Source: Volutella citrinella (taxonomy: Eukaryota; Ascomycota; Sordariomycetes; Hypocreales; Nectriaceae). Taken from it: a DNA stretch of 64,000 bases. The stretch covers positions 2,604,001 through 2,668,000 of the forward strand of contig JAWZSP010000006.1 in assembly GCA_034401135.1 (NCBI GenBank), given 5' to 3'. The notes beneath the pieces are model-generated. The model was not told the DNA's origin and did no database searches. It worked only from the letters and a program-made list of their open reading frames with translations. Of the stretch, positions 47,527-58,059 are shown in pieces; position 1 is the stretch's first letter; each line of letters opens with the position of its first letter. A program made the translations under genes and the position numbers.

Positions 47527-47625
47527 GCCCCAAGCAGGGCTCCTGGTTGAGCTCAAAGACCCGTCGAACAAGACCGGCGAGCTCATCGACAGCATTTGGG
47601 ACTGTCAGGACGGCCAGGTCCATGT
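47527..47625 (+). pseudogene. Fragment of a CrmA-like adenylation domain
   Basis: By eye 91 of 99 aligned bases match 14934-15034 of the isocyanide synthase gene, with a single 2-nt deletion. In frame it reads MPQAGLLVELKDPSNKTGEL before the deletion, against KPQAGLLVELKDPSNKTDEL in the intact gene. Flanks on both sides are unrelated to the intact gene. It is a relic of this gene or a close paralogue, 32 kb away. Confidence 0.85.
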
Positions 47626-47626
47626 T

Positions 47627-47668
47627 CAGCCTCGAAAAGTGATGAGCCCCTACAGGCCCTCTGGTTAG
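47627..47668 (+). repeat. 42 bp direct repeat, copy 1
   Basis: It begins CAGCCTCGA and contains GAGCCCCTACAGGCCC and CTGGTTAG. By eye 37 of 42 bases match copy 2 at 48077. It abuts the synthase fragment almost exactly, as if the repeat marks a recombination joint. Confidence 0.75.
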
Positions 47669-47810
47669 GTAGTGCCCTGTTAGTGGTTACTCCGAGCAAA
47701 CGGCAAATGGACGATGTTCTGATGAACGAGAAGGTGTTTCGCCAATGCCCATTGCATTCTGGACGACCCACCAGCTTAGGCTGTGTAATGCTGGCAGGTA
47801 TTCAAACTGC

Positions 47811-47955
47811 CGTCTTCAACATTGACAAAATCTCGATCGCAAAAGTGGTATCCCTCGTTAATCATGCGGGAGTAGATCTGGTTAATGGCATCCATGGATA
47901 ATTATAATCCGCCAAGACTGGGGTGATGTCGCATGTTTGCTTTCCCATCCGGCAA
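47811..47955 (+). repeat. Dispersed repeat of about 145 bp, copy 1
   Basis: Starts TTCAAACTGCCGTC and ends near TTCCCATCCGGCA. The same sequence, diverged and slightly shorter, is at 62632-62775. The most conserved part is ATCCGCCAAGACTGGGGTGA. No terminal inverted repeat or target duplication is obvious. Confidence 0.85.
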
Positions 47956-48076
47956 ATTTAGGGGAGAGACCTCCTCTTCAACAGCCCAGACACAGAAACG
48001 GCAGGGGCGCAGACTCGGCTGTGAGACGGCTCCAGTCCAGCCCCTGCCGCCCCCACCCAGAAGCCGCTGTGCCGCC

Positions 48077-48118
48077 CAGCCTCGACATTTGAGGAGCCCC
48101 TACAGGCCCCCTGGTTAG
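48077..48118 (+). repeat. 42 bp direct repeat, copy 2
   Basis: This is the partner of 47627-47668, in the same orientation 450 bp downstream, followed by GTGGGTAGTGTCCCTGG against GTAGTGCCCTG after copy 1. Confidence 0.75.
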
Positions 48119-48545
48119 TGGGTAGTGTCCCTGGAAGTTAGGCGCCGGGTCGAGGCAACCGGGCAGCCACAGCAGCCACAGCAGCGCCCGATTGAACACG
48201 CGGCGCAAAAACGAGTGCCTGGGCAAGCGTCATCCCGCGCGATAGGCTAGTGGAGACCCAATCCAATGGAATCGACGACAGCAGACAGCTTGTCCAAACC
48301 ATCCTCCGCACACCCCTTTCAAACATCTCCAAATCCAATCCCCGCCACGACCCCGACCCGACGACAAGCGACTAAAGCGCGACCCCCCGGCCAGCGACGC
48401 CTTGGATGCCATCTGTTCCCACAGTTGCATCACGTCTCTCGCGATTTTCTCACGCATCCCGCCATCCATCTCTGGAAGCTCGCTCCTAGCCCTATCCAAC
48501 CACTCCGCCAGCCTCGTGTGACCACCAGTTGCGACCAACTCGACC

Positions 48546-49793
48546 ATGCTCGTTTCCCTCACTGTCGGCAAGGTCGACGCGGGCGTCACCGTCCTGCTGA
48601 CGCCTGACAAACGCCTGGTATGTGCACTGCTGCCGTGGTGTCTGAGCTGAGCAATCGCTGACTTGCCTCGATAGATTGAATTCCCCTCCATCCTGCTGCC
48701 TCCTAACATCTCATCCGGTAGCATCGTCGACATCACCGTTGCCCAGAACGCGAGCAAGGAGTCTGCCGCCGACCGCGCCTTCCGAGAACTCCAAGACCAC
48801 ATCTACCAGTCCTTCGGAGCCTCGGCTCCTGCTACGCCTGCGCTCCGCTGCCGTAATGCCACCCAGACATCTGTTGTCCTCGAGTGGGATCCCATCGAGC
48901 TTGCCACAGCCGACCTCATCTCCCTGAGCCTCTACCGCAACGGCCAGAAGGCTGGCAACATCCCGCGCCCCCTGCAGATGCACAGCACCAAGATTAGCGG
49001 CCTGGCCGTCGATACCGAGTACACCTTCCACCTGATCCTCCGCACCACCGCCGGCACCTTCATCAGCGACCGCGTGCCCGTGAGGACGCACAAGATGACG
49101 GACCTGAGTGGCATCACAATCACCACTGGCATCCTTCCGGCGTCTATCAAGGAGAGTCTGACCCAGGCAGTGGCGCGCATCGGCGCCAAGCTGGTCGACG
49201 GCGTGCGCATTGACACGACACACTTCGTCACGACTGAGGGCCGTGGCCAACACTGGGAAAAGGCAGTGGAGAGCAACATCCCCGTGGTGCGGCCTGAGTG
49301 GGTCGATGCCTGCGAGAAGAATGGCCGCATCCTCGGTGTCACCAAGTTCTACCTCGACGCGATGAAGCCCGGACCCCCGAGCGAGGAGCAGGTCGCACCC
49401 CCAGCACCACCAAAGGAGGACAAGCATCTCCCAGCACCGCCCAACGAGAACGGAGAGCAGGCCAAGGACAACGAGAAGAAGAGCGAGGACAAGGACGAGA
49501 ACGAGAACGAGACGAAGAAGAATGGCGACAAGGAGGATGACAGCGACGACGACGAAGAACCCGAGCAGAAGGTCAAGTCCAACCCACAGGAGGAGCAAAA
49601 GGTGCGGCTAGAAGACAAAGAAGAGCAGAAGGTGGCGCTACGACCCAACGCTACGGCCAACAAGGAGACGGAGCAAACAGCCGAGAACAAGAGCAAACAG
49701 GCCAAGGCAGAGGATGATGACGAGGAGGATTCGAACGTAAAGCCTGTGGGCACTACGCCCGATGGATCTTCGTTCCAGGAGGTGGAGCTATAG
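48546..49793 (+). CDS. CHS5: CHS5-like exomer component (FN3 + BRCT)
   Basis: Exons 48546-48617 and 48675-49793 encode 396 residues. The N-terminal strand (MLVSLTVGKVDAGVTVLLTP) and following helix form the Chs5 dimerisation segment that holds ChAPs proteins. An FN3 domain follows (about 80-165, ALRCRNATQTSVVLEWDP to TEYTFHLILRTTAG), then a BRCT domain (about 168-260, ITITTGILPASI to VVRPEWVDACEKNGRIL). The C-terminal 130 residues are Lys/Glu-rich and disordered. In yeast Chs5 scaffolds exomer, which exports chitin synthase III from the trans-Golgi. The tail is shorter than in yeast but domain order is the same. The gene converges on the SDR gene. Confidence 0.93.
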
Positions 49794-50211
49794 ACCAACG
49801 ACAGCAAAAAGGGCGCGCTGGGGGCGAAGTGACGGAGGTGCAAGAGGAGATAGCGACCAACAGGGACGATAGCCGGAGAGGCTGGACCCTTTAGGAGTTT
49901 GGTAGGCGTTGCAACGATCCCAACGGCAGGTTTCCCTTGCGCGGCGCTGGCATGGAAGACATGGTGCTTATTAGAAGACATGGCATGTCCGACTTGGCTG
50001 GGACTGGACTGAATGGATGGACTTTGATGTACAACTAACTAACGCCTCGCGCGGCCGCAGCAGCAGCAGCCGCAACCGGGCAATGATGCAGATATTCACG
50101 TTTAATCTACACTTTTCTCACCAGGAGGACCTGAACACCATGCCGTGATGGACTGTTGCCAACCCAGCAGCCCGCCCTCTATCATCATCAAGAAGATCGT
50201 CAACGTCACCA
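49794..50211. other. Convergent 3' region CHS5 / SDR
   Basis: The spacer contains a GCAGCAGCAGCAGCCGC run (about 50057-50073) and no gene. I interpret it as the 3' untranslated regions of the two converging genes. Confidence 0.4.
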
Positions 50212-51054
50212 TCAAGGCGGTACCTCGTTACCGTCCCAGTCCCAACACCGGCCCCTCTGCCGCAGCTCCAGCCCACACGCGACGCTCACGAGCCTCTGGG
50301 CCGCAAACTCGGGGCTGAACAGCTTGCCCTCGGGGACGCCGGCCCAGAAGTCGCGGCTGAAGTCGGTCCTCACGGTGCCCGGGTGGTACGCGATGCTGAG
50401 GGCAGCATCGCCACACCGGGCGCGCAGGAACACGTCGTACGTCTTGGCCGCACTGATGACGGCGGCCTTGCTGGCGCGGTATGAGAACCACCCGCCCAGG
50501 CGGTTGTCGGCCGTGGACCCGACGCGCGCGGCAACGCTGAGCCACGTCGCGTGCGCAGGAAGCCGGACCGAGTCACTGGCGGGCGAGGCGTCGAGGATGG
50601 GCGAGGAACCCCGCGGTAGGAAGCCGTGGAAGTGCTTCATGAGCAGCAGCGGCGCGACGGCGTTGACGCGGAACGTCTCCAGGCTGGCGGCCTCGTCGAT
50701 CTGGGACGGGTGCTTCTCCGGGTGCAGGATGCCGGGCAGCGCCAGCGCAAGGCGGAGGTGGTACTCTGAGCGTGGGAAGAGCGCGGCAGCGTGCGAGGCT
50801 GCGGCGGCGAGGGACTCGTCCGACGTGGCATCCGCGTGGACGATGGAGAGGCGCGAGGCCATGTCCTCCCTTGTGCGGGCGTCTGATGCCGGAGACGACG
50901 TGCCGGCCAATAGTGAGTCCTTGACGGTCCTCAGGTCGTGGTGCGGTCGCGCTGTTGCTAGGATGGGCAGCGATGTCGTCTGCAGCAAGTGCCGCGTGAC
51001 GGCATACCCGATGCCGCGAGTAGACGGGCAGATGAAGATCCAGGGCGATGCCAT
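50212..51054 (-). CDS. Short-chain dehydrogenase/reductase
   Basis: A single exon gives 280 residues with the classical SDR plan: an N-terminal strand and nucleotide-binding loop (WIFICPSTRGIGYAVTRHLL), LSIVHADATSD for the adenine-contacting Asp, FRVNAVAPLLLMKHF for the structural Asn, and the catalytic YRASK (about residue 188). The usual TGxxxGIG motif is altered to PSTRGIG, so the first glycine is missing. YHPGTVRTDFSRDFW closes the active site as in C-factor/sniffer-type SDRs. NAD(P)H use and substrate cannot be read. Strong GC3 bias creates several long shadow frames in this region. Confidence 0.88.
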   Translation of the reverse strand: MASPWIFICPSTRGIGYAVTRHLLQTTSLPILATARPHHDLRTVKDSLLAGTSSPASDARTREDMASRLSIVHADATSDESLAAAASHAAALFPRSEYHLRLALALPGILHPEKHPSQIDEAASLETFRVNAVAPLLLMKHFHGFLPRGSSPILDASPASDSVRLPAHATWLSVAARVGSTADNRLGGWFSYRASKAAVISAAKTYDVFLRARCGDAALSIAYHPGTVRTDFSRDFWAGVPEGKLFSPEFAAQRLVSVACGLELRQRGRCWDWDGNEVPP

Positions 51055-51389
51055 GACGGAGTGAGTGGATGGCGATGCAAGAGATGGAGTCCGTCACCTC
51101 ATGACACAGTGCTTGGATATTGTGACTCCCCCTCAAGATTCCTTGCAAGGAGCCATGTATGTCAATTTTAGAAGAGGGAACCGTAAATGTATTCTTTCGC
51201 GCATCTGCGGAAGCTCAGGGGAGCTCTGGTCACAGCGAATCGAATCCATGGTGCATATTGTCCGATCTGAGGGTGTCCGCACCAGACGTCATGTCCTGTC
51301 CCACCCCCACCATCTGGCGCCGATTGATCTGCGTGGGGCTCCAAACACGAATCTGGATGTGTGCGAGCAAGACTTCAACTGTTGAGGCT

Positions 51390-51708
51390 TGCGAGTATTG
51401 GCTCTGCAGGCACTGCTCAACAGTGATGTTGGCTGCAGAAAGGGACGAGCATTCAAAGATCTGCCAGGAATGGCTCTGAGCTATGAGCACCTGCCGAATT
51501 GTCCAGTGTGGAGATGCACGCACTGCATCAAAAAGTTTCCGCGGTCAGCTAAGGATGAACACATCCAGTCTTGCGAGTTCCGGTCATCTCCCCTTATGTC
51601 CAGTTCGTCTGCAGATGTTTTGATCGAGTTTCTTGAAGCAGGTATCTTGCCGTGTTCTTTTCTTTGATCTGTCTAGCCTCTCAAAACATATCTCTTTCCA
51701 CAGAATGA
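51390..51708 (+). pseudogene. Frameshifted gene with two tandem C2HC zinc-finger modules
   Basis: Two 25-residue modules share the exact spacing C-x4-C-x2-C-x11-H-x3-C: CEYWLCRHC...DEHSKIC at 51390-51464 and CPVWRCTHC...DEHIQSC at 51500-51574. They are clearly repeats of one another (shared W, HC and DEH) but lie in different frames with only 35 nt between them, too short for an intron, so one base has been lost or gained. Downstream, an intron-like GTATCT (51642) to CAG (51703) leads to a near stop. The 5' end is not defined. It could be a true pseudogene, an assembly error or an uncharacterised small zinc protein. Confidence 0.5.
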
Positions 51709-51777
51709 AGCGCAATTCGTAATGTCCGTCCCAAATTCCCTTATTCCCCCCTTATCCTGCACCAGGACATCAGACCT

Positions 51778-53418
51778 CTACTCCAAGATAGCACGGAGTT
51801 CTTGAATCTGCTGCAGCACAGCTGATCGACTAGTACCGCCCCTCGTCGATTTCGCCTCAACACTCGACTCATATTCGAAGGCCTTGATAATATCCGCTGT
51901 AAATCGAGAATCAATGGCTTGCAGTTGCTCCAGGGTTAGCTTATCCATTGGGGTTTCCGTATTTTCCGATAACGCAACAATGCGTCCAGAAATATGATGA
52001 GCTTCCCTAAAAGGACATCCATTTCGCACTAGCCACTCCGCAACATCAGTAGCAAGCATCGTCTTATCCAGGGCAGCTAACATCCGCTCAGGCCGCACAG
52101 TCATAGTAGCGATGACCCCGTTAGCGATGCCTAGACTGTCTGAAACAGTTTGAACTGAATCCAGCATGGGTTCCCATCCCTCCTGAAGGTCCTTGTTGTA
52201 GCAAGTTGGCAAGCCTTTCACGCTCTGTCAGGTATCTATTAGTGGCTGCTCTTGATCCGCTCCTGATCACTCATGAGCTGATATGTCTGTATTCGAACTC
52301 ACCATCATCAGCCCAGCCATTTGACCGAAAGCACGGCCTGACTTGCCGCGCAAGAGTTCTAAACTGTCGGCGTTCTTCTTGTTCGGCATTAAACTGTATG
52401 CAGATTAGAGTTTTGTGGGATTGTCTGGGAGTCGCGATAGATATAACGAACCTGCTGCCGGTACTATAAAGATCTGCCAAACGACAAAACCCAAACTCGG
52501 AAGTGGAGTATAGTATGAGATCTTCAGCCCACCTGCTGATATGGCTAGTGAACATCGAGTTCCAGGTCAGGAACTCGATGATAAAGTCACGGTCGCCTGA
52601 AGTGTTCATAGAGTTTAGAGTGATTCCGCTAAAACCAAGCTCAGCAGCTATTGCGTCTCGATCAATGCCAAACACATTGCCAGCTAATGCGCCACAACCA
52701 AGGGGGCTCAGGTTGACCCTTTCGAAGACCTGGCGCAATCGCTCGAGATCCTGCTTGAATGAAGAGGCATGTGACATTATCCACTGACTCCAGCGAACTG
52801 GCTGCGCGCGTTGTAAGTGGGTGTAGCCGGGCATAAGGTAGTCACTGAGGTTGTTAGTCAGGAAGGAGCTTGTAGCTAGAGACGAGGCTTAGCTTACATT
52901 TCGGACTCAGCACGTGCGACGAGAACCTTGAGGAATGCAACGAGTTGGCAGTCAATCTCCTTAATCCGATCGCGCAACCACATGCGCATGTCACAGACAA
53001 CTTGCTCGTTGCGGCTACGACCTGTATGCAGCTTGCCTGCGGTGTCCTTGCCGATGATCTCTCCCAAGCGACGTTCATTTGCTGTATGAATCTAACCGAT
53101 TCTATTAGCCTTAGTAAGTTATACTGGGCAAGGTCTTACATCTTCATCATTTGGCATAATAGCGAAAGTTCCCTGCTTCCATTCTTCCATAACCTGGAGC
53201 AAACCATGCTCAATTGCCTGAAATTCATCTTCAGTGATGATACCAGCCTTCAGGTTGGCCCTAGCAAACGCAATCGATCCAAGGATGTCTTCTTTGTAGA
53301 GGGCCTTATCGTATGAGATAGAGGCATTGTACTTAGACATAAGAGGATCAATCGCGCCTGTGAACCTGCCCCCCCAGAGCATGCCAGCTGCCGGGGCGTC
53401 CGCCTTTTTCTCGGCCAT
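51778..53418 (-). CDS. ARG4: Argininosuccinate lyase
   Basis: Five exons (53418-53140, 53091-52898, 52844-52452, 52393-52303, 52224-51778) give 467 residues, the standard length. The enzyme cleaves argininosuccinate to arginine and fumarate, the last step of arginine synthesis. Evidence includes [15 protein letters not shown] near the start, [20 protein letters not shown] across the first junction, [29 protein letters not shown] across the second junction, and the fumarase/ASL signature [10 protein letters not shown], which forms only when the third intron is removed. The catalytic His in GYTHLQRAQ and Ser in GSSLMP are present. All four introns are about 50-80 nt with GT-AG ends. Confidence 0.95.
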
Positions 53419-54448
53419 ATTGGAAATATTCGTGAGTGGCGTCCGTTGCGTTCGTTGCTTTCGTTGCGTTTTCAAGGCCGATGAAATTAATGGGATGGAT
53501 GAGACCAATGGAACATATGACGCGTAATTGTATCAATTGGCGCGAGATCAAGGGCGTGAGTAATCAACGCTGATGATGGTGAGCAATTGAAACGCTCGAG
53601 ATCAAGGGTGGGGGTTACAAGGTCAAAAAATTTTTGGAGGGGCATACTTTTCGTATCTGTCCATGCTCATCACGTGATGGACGGGATCCGGATTGGCAGG
53701 AGGTCTGTGCAAAACCGCCCAGGAAATGGAAAAACTTAGGCACCCGTGGTGGTGAATCGCATGCCAGGGGCCTGGAGCTGGGTGGCATGGGCCAGAGTAC
53801 TGGCATACAGTGCTGTAGTCGGTGCTAGAAACTGTGTGGCGCTCAAGTCGGGGCCTGAAACTACCCAGCACTCTAGCTCGGGCTCTGATCACCCTTGATC
53901 GCCTTCTACAATTCTACTCAGGTTAAAGCAGCGCCAGCTCAGGTTTCCTACCAGAACCGAATTTGGAAGGGACGAATTGTCGGGTGTGACTATTGGGGTA
54001 GGTAAGTAGGGTATCTGACCAATCCAAACACCAAGGAAGGTATCATGGAGATCCGGCAGTTCACAGCCACCCATCAAGCATTGCGTAGATAGCCTCGTCC
54101 ATGTCGACTGATAGTTATTAAGATGTTAAGATACTGTCTAAAGTCATCATAAAACGGCGTTATGGAAACTCAGGCGCATACACTCTGCACATGACTTGAC
54201 TAGGGTCGGATCCGCAAATAACAAAGACACCACTGGTTGCGCTCTCTCAACCAGCCTGGGGGAATAAGAACCGGTCCCAGCATAAAGTAGTAGAAAATAG
54301 AATCCTTTAACACCCCTCCCCTCTCTCTTCCGAGGCCTCCTTTTTCCTCTCCACAGAACATAAGAGATTATGAGTAGATAAGTTGAAACCAGCGAGGGAA
54401 TGTAAGACCGAGATACCGAAACAAGAAGAAAAGGGGGTTGAAATATGG
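53419..54448. other. Spacer upstream of ARG4
   Basis: ARG4 promoter and leader, with GTTGCGTTCGTTGCTTTCGTTGCG (about 53447-53470), followed by the 3' region of the next minus-strand gene. No gene is supported. Confidence 0.4.
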
Positions 54449-56785
54449 CTAGAAACATTGCAGGGAGGCCTCGCCATCTTCAGACCCGGCGGCAGTCACA
54501 CCGAGCGATCGCGCTTCAAAGCTGAGGCGCGATCGTCCGGCCAGCTCCCGCATCAACGGCTCGATCGTGTCGAAGCCGCTCATGTCGTCGCTCGTGTGTC
54601 CGGCCGCCTCGAGCTCCTCCCTGGTCCGCACCAGGCTCTCGAGGAACTCGCGCTCCGAAGTGCCGGACCGCCGCAGCATCCGGCCCCGGCTGCCGTCCCT
54701 GCTGAGGACCGTTGACGAGCGACCCTGCGAGATGGTGACAGGGCCGGCGTATTCGTCGTCTGACACCCAGCCCTGAGCCCTCTCCTGCGGCTGTATTCCG
54801 TTGACGCCCGCGAGCGTCCGGTTCAGACTGTCCAGCACTGGTACGAGAGCTCGCAACCAGACATCGCCATTGCGTTCCAGCCGCCGCACGCGCCGCTCCA
54901 TCTCGCGGATTCTGTACTCTCGGTAGGCCTCGTAGCGCCGAAGAATCTCCTTCTCCATGGGCGGTGACTTGGGGCCGTCGGCATCCTCGTTTGCCATGAC
55001 TAGATTCTTTGCCTTGGCCCGAGCCGCTTCTCGAGCCTTGCGCTCCTCCTCGCGCGTGGCATTCCACTCCCGCCGCCGCGAAAGCGAAGTGCGATCCATG
55101 AGGTCTTTTGCATGAGCCGGCGATCCATGAGAAGACAAGGGCGGAGTAGGGTTGCCTGGGCCCTTGAGCAGGATCACAGGGGTGGGTGCCATGTTCTTTT
55201 CGGGGGACCGCGACTTGGAACTTGGTTGACTATTCGGTTGGCCCCGCTTCTGGGTTTCGATCTTGGAGTCCCTCCTGCTGTTGGTATATTCGAATTCATG
55301 TGATCCCTGTGGCGGAGATGGCTCTACGTCGGCCACCACCCTGATCGGACCAATAGTGTGGCGATGCGGCGACTTATTCGGCAGGGGCGGAGGCGGCGCG
55401 TCCTCCATATCAACGTCCAAGAAGAGGTGCCTCTTTGGTTGCGGTCTCACTCGCTTGCTCAGCTGCGCATCGTCTGGAACTTGCAAGCTCCGCTTCTGGG
55501 AGGCAGCGCGGACGGCCTCCATGTCTCGACGCTTCCTATCTCTGACCTTTTCTTTTCGACTGAGTGATTGTGTAGGTGACGCGGGAGGTTCTGGCCCGTG
55601 TACCATTGATAGCGGGGATTTTCGCTTCTCCTTGGTTGCCGTGTCGTTGAACTTGCCCGAGACTAATACAGGTGATGTGCCTAGGCGAGAAGGTGTCTGG
55701 CCCGTTGTCGCATCCGCAACTACAGGGTCGTTGTCGCTGCTGGTGATGATGCTTTTCGACAGCGAGTGTCTTTGGCTTTCATCTTTGGACACAGTCCGAC
55801 TGTGTGACGGTGGGACCGGCCATTGTCCCATGTGACTCCTCTGAGACATCATGGCATCAATGGATGAGTTTCCTGGGTGATTGAACCGACTGGCGGTCAG
55901 ACTCGAAGCGCGCACAGGCATTCCGTCTCGGCGATTGAGCCTCGCTAGTTCCGCTTGACTGTACTGGAGCTCCCGTGCGGCATCGTTGGCCCTCTGAGAT
56001 TGGCCGGGGGAGACGGTGAAGGCGTCGGTGACGTTGCCACGTGGACTGCCGCTGAACAAGGCCGCTGGCGTATATGGTGAGTAGGTGGAGTTCCCGAGTG
56101 AGGCGCCGCGCGCCCTCTGAGACACCGGTGACCGGGTGGTGGTGGAAGAACTGGACGACTCGTGGTCCTCCGTCACCGTTCGGAGCACAGTGACAACACC
56201 CTTCTCGTTGACAATGGCCCTCGTCGGGCCGTACCGAGGCGTCGCAGGCTTACCGCCTGGGTTCTGGAATACGGGATACTGAGTTCGGGGATTCCGCCCA
56301 AAGGGGGAGGCGTTTAGGGGAATGGAGATGGCGATGTGACGATGGCCGCCGATGGTGATTCCTGAAACGGCCGAGTCGGGCAGGCGGATTTGCGCCGGGG
56401 GTTTGCTCAAGGACTTGCTATGACGACCCAAGTGCTTGAGTTTGGACCACTTCCCTCGGTCCTCGCCTTCAGCTCCGTCCGGGATGGACATGAAGTTGTC
56501 GGGCGGCGGCTCATGATTCCGAAGGAAGTGGATGAGTTCAGCTAACCCATCCTGCCGTAGGCGCCGACTGCGCTCGTCAATCAACGTGCCGTCGCGGAAT
56601 TCCAGGTTTCCCGTCAGGTAGGCGTTACCGGTCGATTTTGACCGGGGCCGACAATGCAATGAAGCTTGCTGGTTCTTGATTGACGGAGGGACGAGGCTGT
56701 AAGCAGACGATGTGGTGCGAGGTCGCGCTCCGCCATTGCCCGATGCCACAGAAACCTCACTACTGGCAAGGATGATCTGGGTCAT
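54449..56785 (-). CDS. Hypothetical Ser/Pro-rich protein with C-terminal coiled coil
   Basis: One uninterrupted frame of 778 residues starts at a genuine ATG. I do not recognise a named family. A short ordered N-terminal part contains RDGTLIDERSRRLRQDGLAE and LIHFLRNHEPPPDNFMSIP, which looks like a conserved fungal motif. A long disordered region rich in Ser, Pro and Arg follows, with KEKVRDRKRRDMEAVRAASQ. Near residues 590-650 there is a basic coiled coil (ARKAREAARAKAKNLV, then ILRRYEAYREYRIREMERRV). The C-terminus is Arg/Ser-rich. There is no signal peptide or membrane segment. The lack of introns and the high coding quality over 2.3 kb support a real gene. A cytoskeletal or nuclear role is possible but not shown. 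Confidence 0.72.
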   Translation of the reverse strand: MTQIILASSEVSVASGNGGARPRTTSSAYSLVPPSIKNQQASLHCRPRSKSTGNAYLTGNLEFRDGTLIDERSRRLRQDGLAELIHFLRNHEPPPDNFMSIPDGAEGEDRGKWSKLKHLGRHSKSLSKPPAQIRLPDSAVSGITIGGHRHIAISIPLNASPFGRNPRTQYPVFQNPGGKPATPRYGPTRAIVNEKGVVTVLRTVTEDHESSSSSTTTRSPVSQRARGASLGNSTYSPYTPAALFSGSPRGNVTDAFTVSPGQSQRANDAARELQYSQAELARLNRRDGMPVRASSLTASRFNHPGNSSIDAMMSQRSHMGQWPVPPSHSRTVSKDESQRHSLSKSIITSSDNDPVVADATTGQTPSRLGTSPVLVSGKFNDTATKEKRKSPLSMVHGPEPPASPTQSLSRKEKVRDRKRRDMEAVRAASQKRSLQVPDDAQLSKRVRPQPKRHLFLDVDMEDAPPPPLPNKSPHRHTIGPIRVVADVEPSPPQGSHEFEYTNSRRDSKIETQKRGQPNSQPSSKSRSPEKNMAPTPVILLKGPGNPTPPLSSHGSPAHAKDLMDRTSLSRRREWNATREEERKAREAARAKAKNLVMANEDADGPKSPPMEKEILRRYEAYREYRIREMERRVRRLERNGDVWLRALVPVLDSLNRTLAGVNGIQPQERAQGWVSDDEYAGPVTISQGRSSTVLSRDGSRGRMLRRSGTSEREFLESLVRTREELEAAGHTSDDMSGFDTIEPLMRELAGRSRLSFEARSLGVTAAGSEDGEASLQCF

Positions 56786-58026
56786 GGCGGGCGACGTGAC
56801 TATTTATTGACACGGGATTCGGTCGGATCCAATTCCTGCCTGGCCAGTGGCCACCCGCCGCCGGTACGGAATTTGGGCGGTGATGCCCTTGCGTCCATGA
56901 AACCCTGTCTCAGTCAGCCAATACGTCGACGCGACGCAACCCCACGAAGATGCTTTTCGACGCTGCGGCCCGTTTGTCTAACCTTTGTGCGCCGATCGCC
57001 CTTGCAAGTCGGGCAGTTGAAGCAGTTGAGCGGGGAGGGAGCGTATCGAAGGTTTGTAGTACAAGGCGAGCGCGGGAAGCCCCAGGAAGGGGGCGGGCTG
57101 ATTGTCGGCGCAACAACTCCCCAGCTGTATAATTATGTTTGGTATACTCCGAACACGGGTCAGGGTATATTTCGCGGGTCACACAAGGCGCGCACACCAA
57201 TCTGGTGTGAGACGATACGACGCGACTCTACTGGACCCCCAGAAGGCTTGCAACAAAAAAGGAAGAGGGGAGGAGGTCAAGGACAGGAGCAAGATCAGTG
57301 AAGGAAGCAGGCGGGCGACGAGGGCGTCGAGAATTCAATCTCACAGTATGGTGCAGTAGGTGTGGGCGCCTCATCACACGCAGCCCACCCAATAGCTTGC
57401 AGCAGCCATGCAGTCAACGAGCAGGCCAAGGCCGGCGAGGGGAGATGGGATGCATGCCGTCACGGCTCCTCTCCTTTACAAGTTTGCAGCTCCAGGCGCC
57501 ACCAAGCCCACCAGGAGCACCAACGCGAGAGCAAGCTAGATGTTGCGCATCTGTCGAATCACGAATGGCAGCTGGCGCCGCCGCTGGCTCGGAGCCCGTC
57601 CCCGTCCCCGTTGAGGCCACACCGTCATGGGGCCGGGAGGGAGACGGCTTGGTCTCGGGCTTGGGACTGGTGGGAGGGCAGATGCGGGCCGGCGCGACTT
57701 AGCGCGAATGCGAGGGACGGCCATTGAGGCTTGCGACGAATTAATTAGCCCGTACTTCAACCAAGATGCCGCGGTGCTGGAGGGATCGACAGAGCCCGCC
57801 GCAAATCTTCGCAGCGGTGGTGGCCTGGCTGGCGGGTGCGAGCCAGACAAGCCAGACAAGCCAGAGCGGGTAGTCTGGTCGTTGGGTCGTTGGGAAGATC
57901 CCACTTCCGAGTGTTGCGACCAATTTGCTTTTCCTCAGAGAGCTCGAGGCGCAAGTGGCCTAGCTCGGCACCCGAATCTCGACGGAAAAAGCAATGCAAG
58001 GGTCGCGGTAGTTGGCCGCGAGTGGG

Positions 58027-58059
<33 letters not shown>

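Larger units (their letters stand above)
47224..48545. other. 1.3 kb fragment graveyard between SEN1 and CHS5
   Basis: No intact gene is present. The stretch holds a piece of an isocyanide-synthase-like gene (47527-47625), a 42 bp direct repeat (47627 and 48077) and one copy of a dispersed repeat of about 145 bp (47811-47955), described separately. The final 300 bp are the CHS5 promoter. The layout suggests repeated insertion or recombination at one site. Confidence 0.55.

Noticed and set aside
51159..51389. Extension of the zinc-finger gene upstream to an ATG at 51159
   Set aside because: The upstream part has no zinc-finger or other recognisable features, so the 5' end was left undefined.
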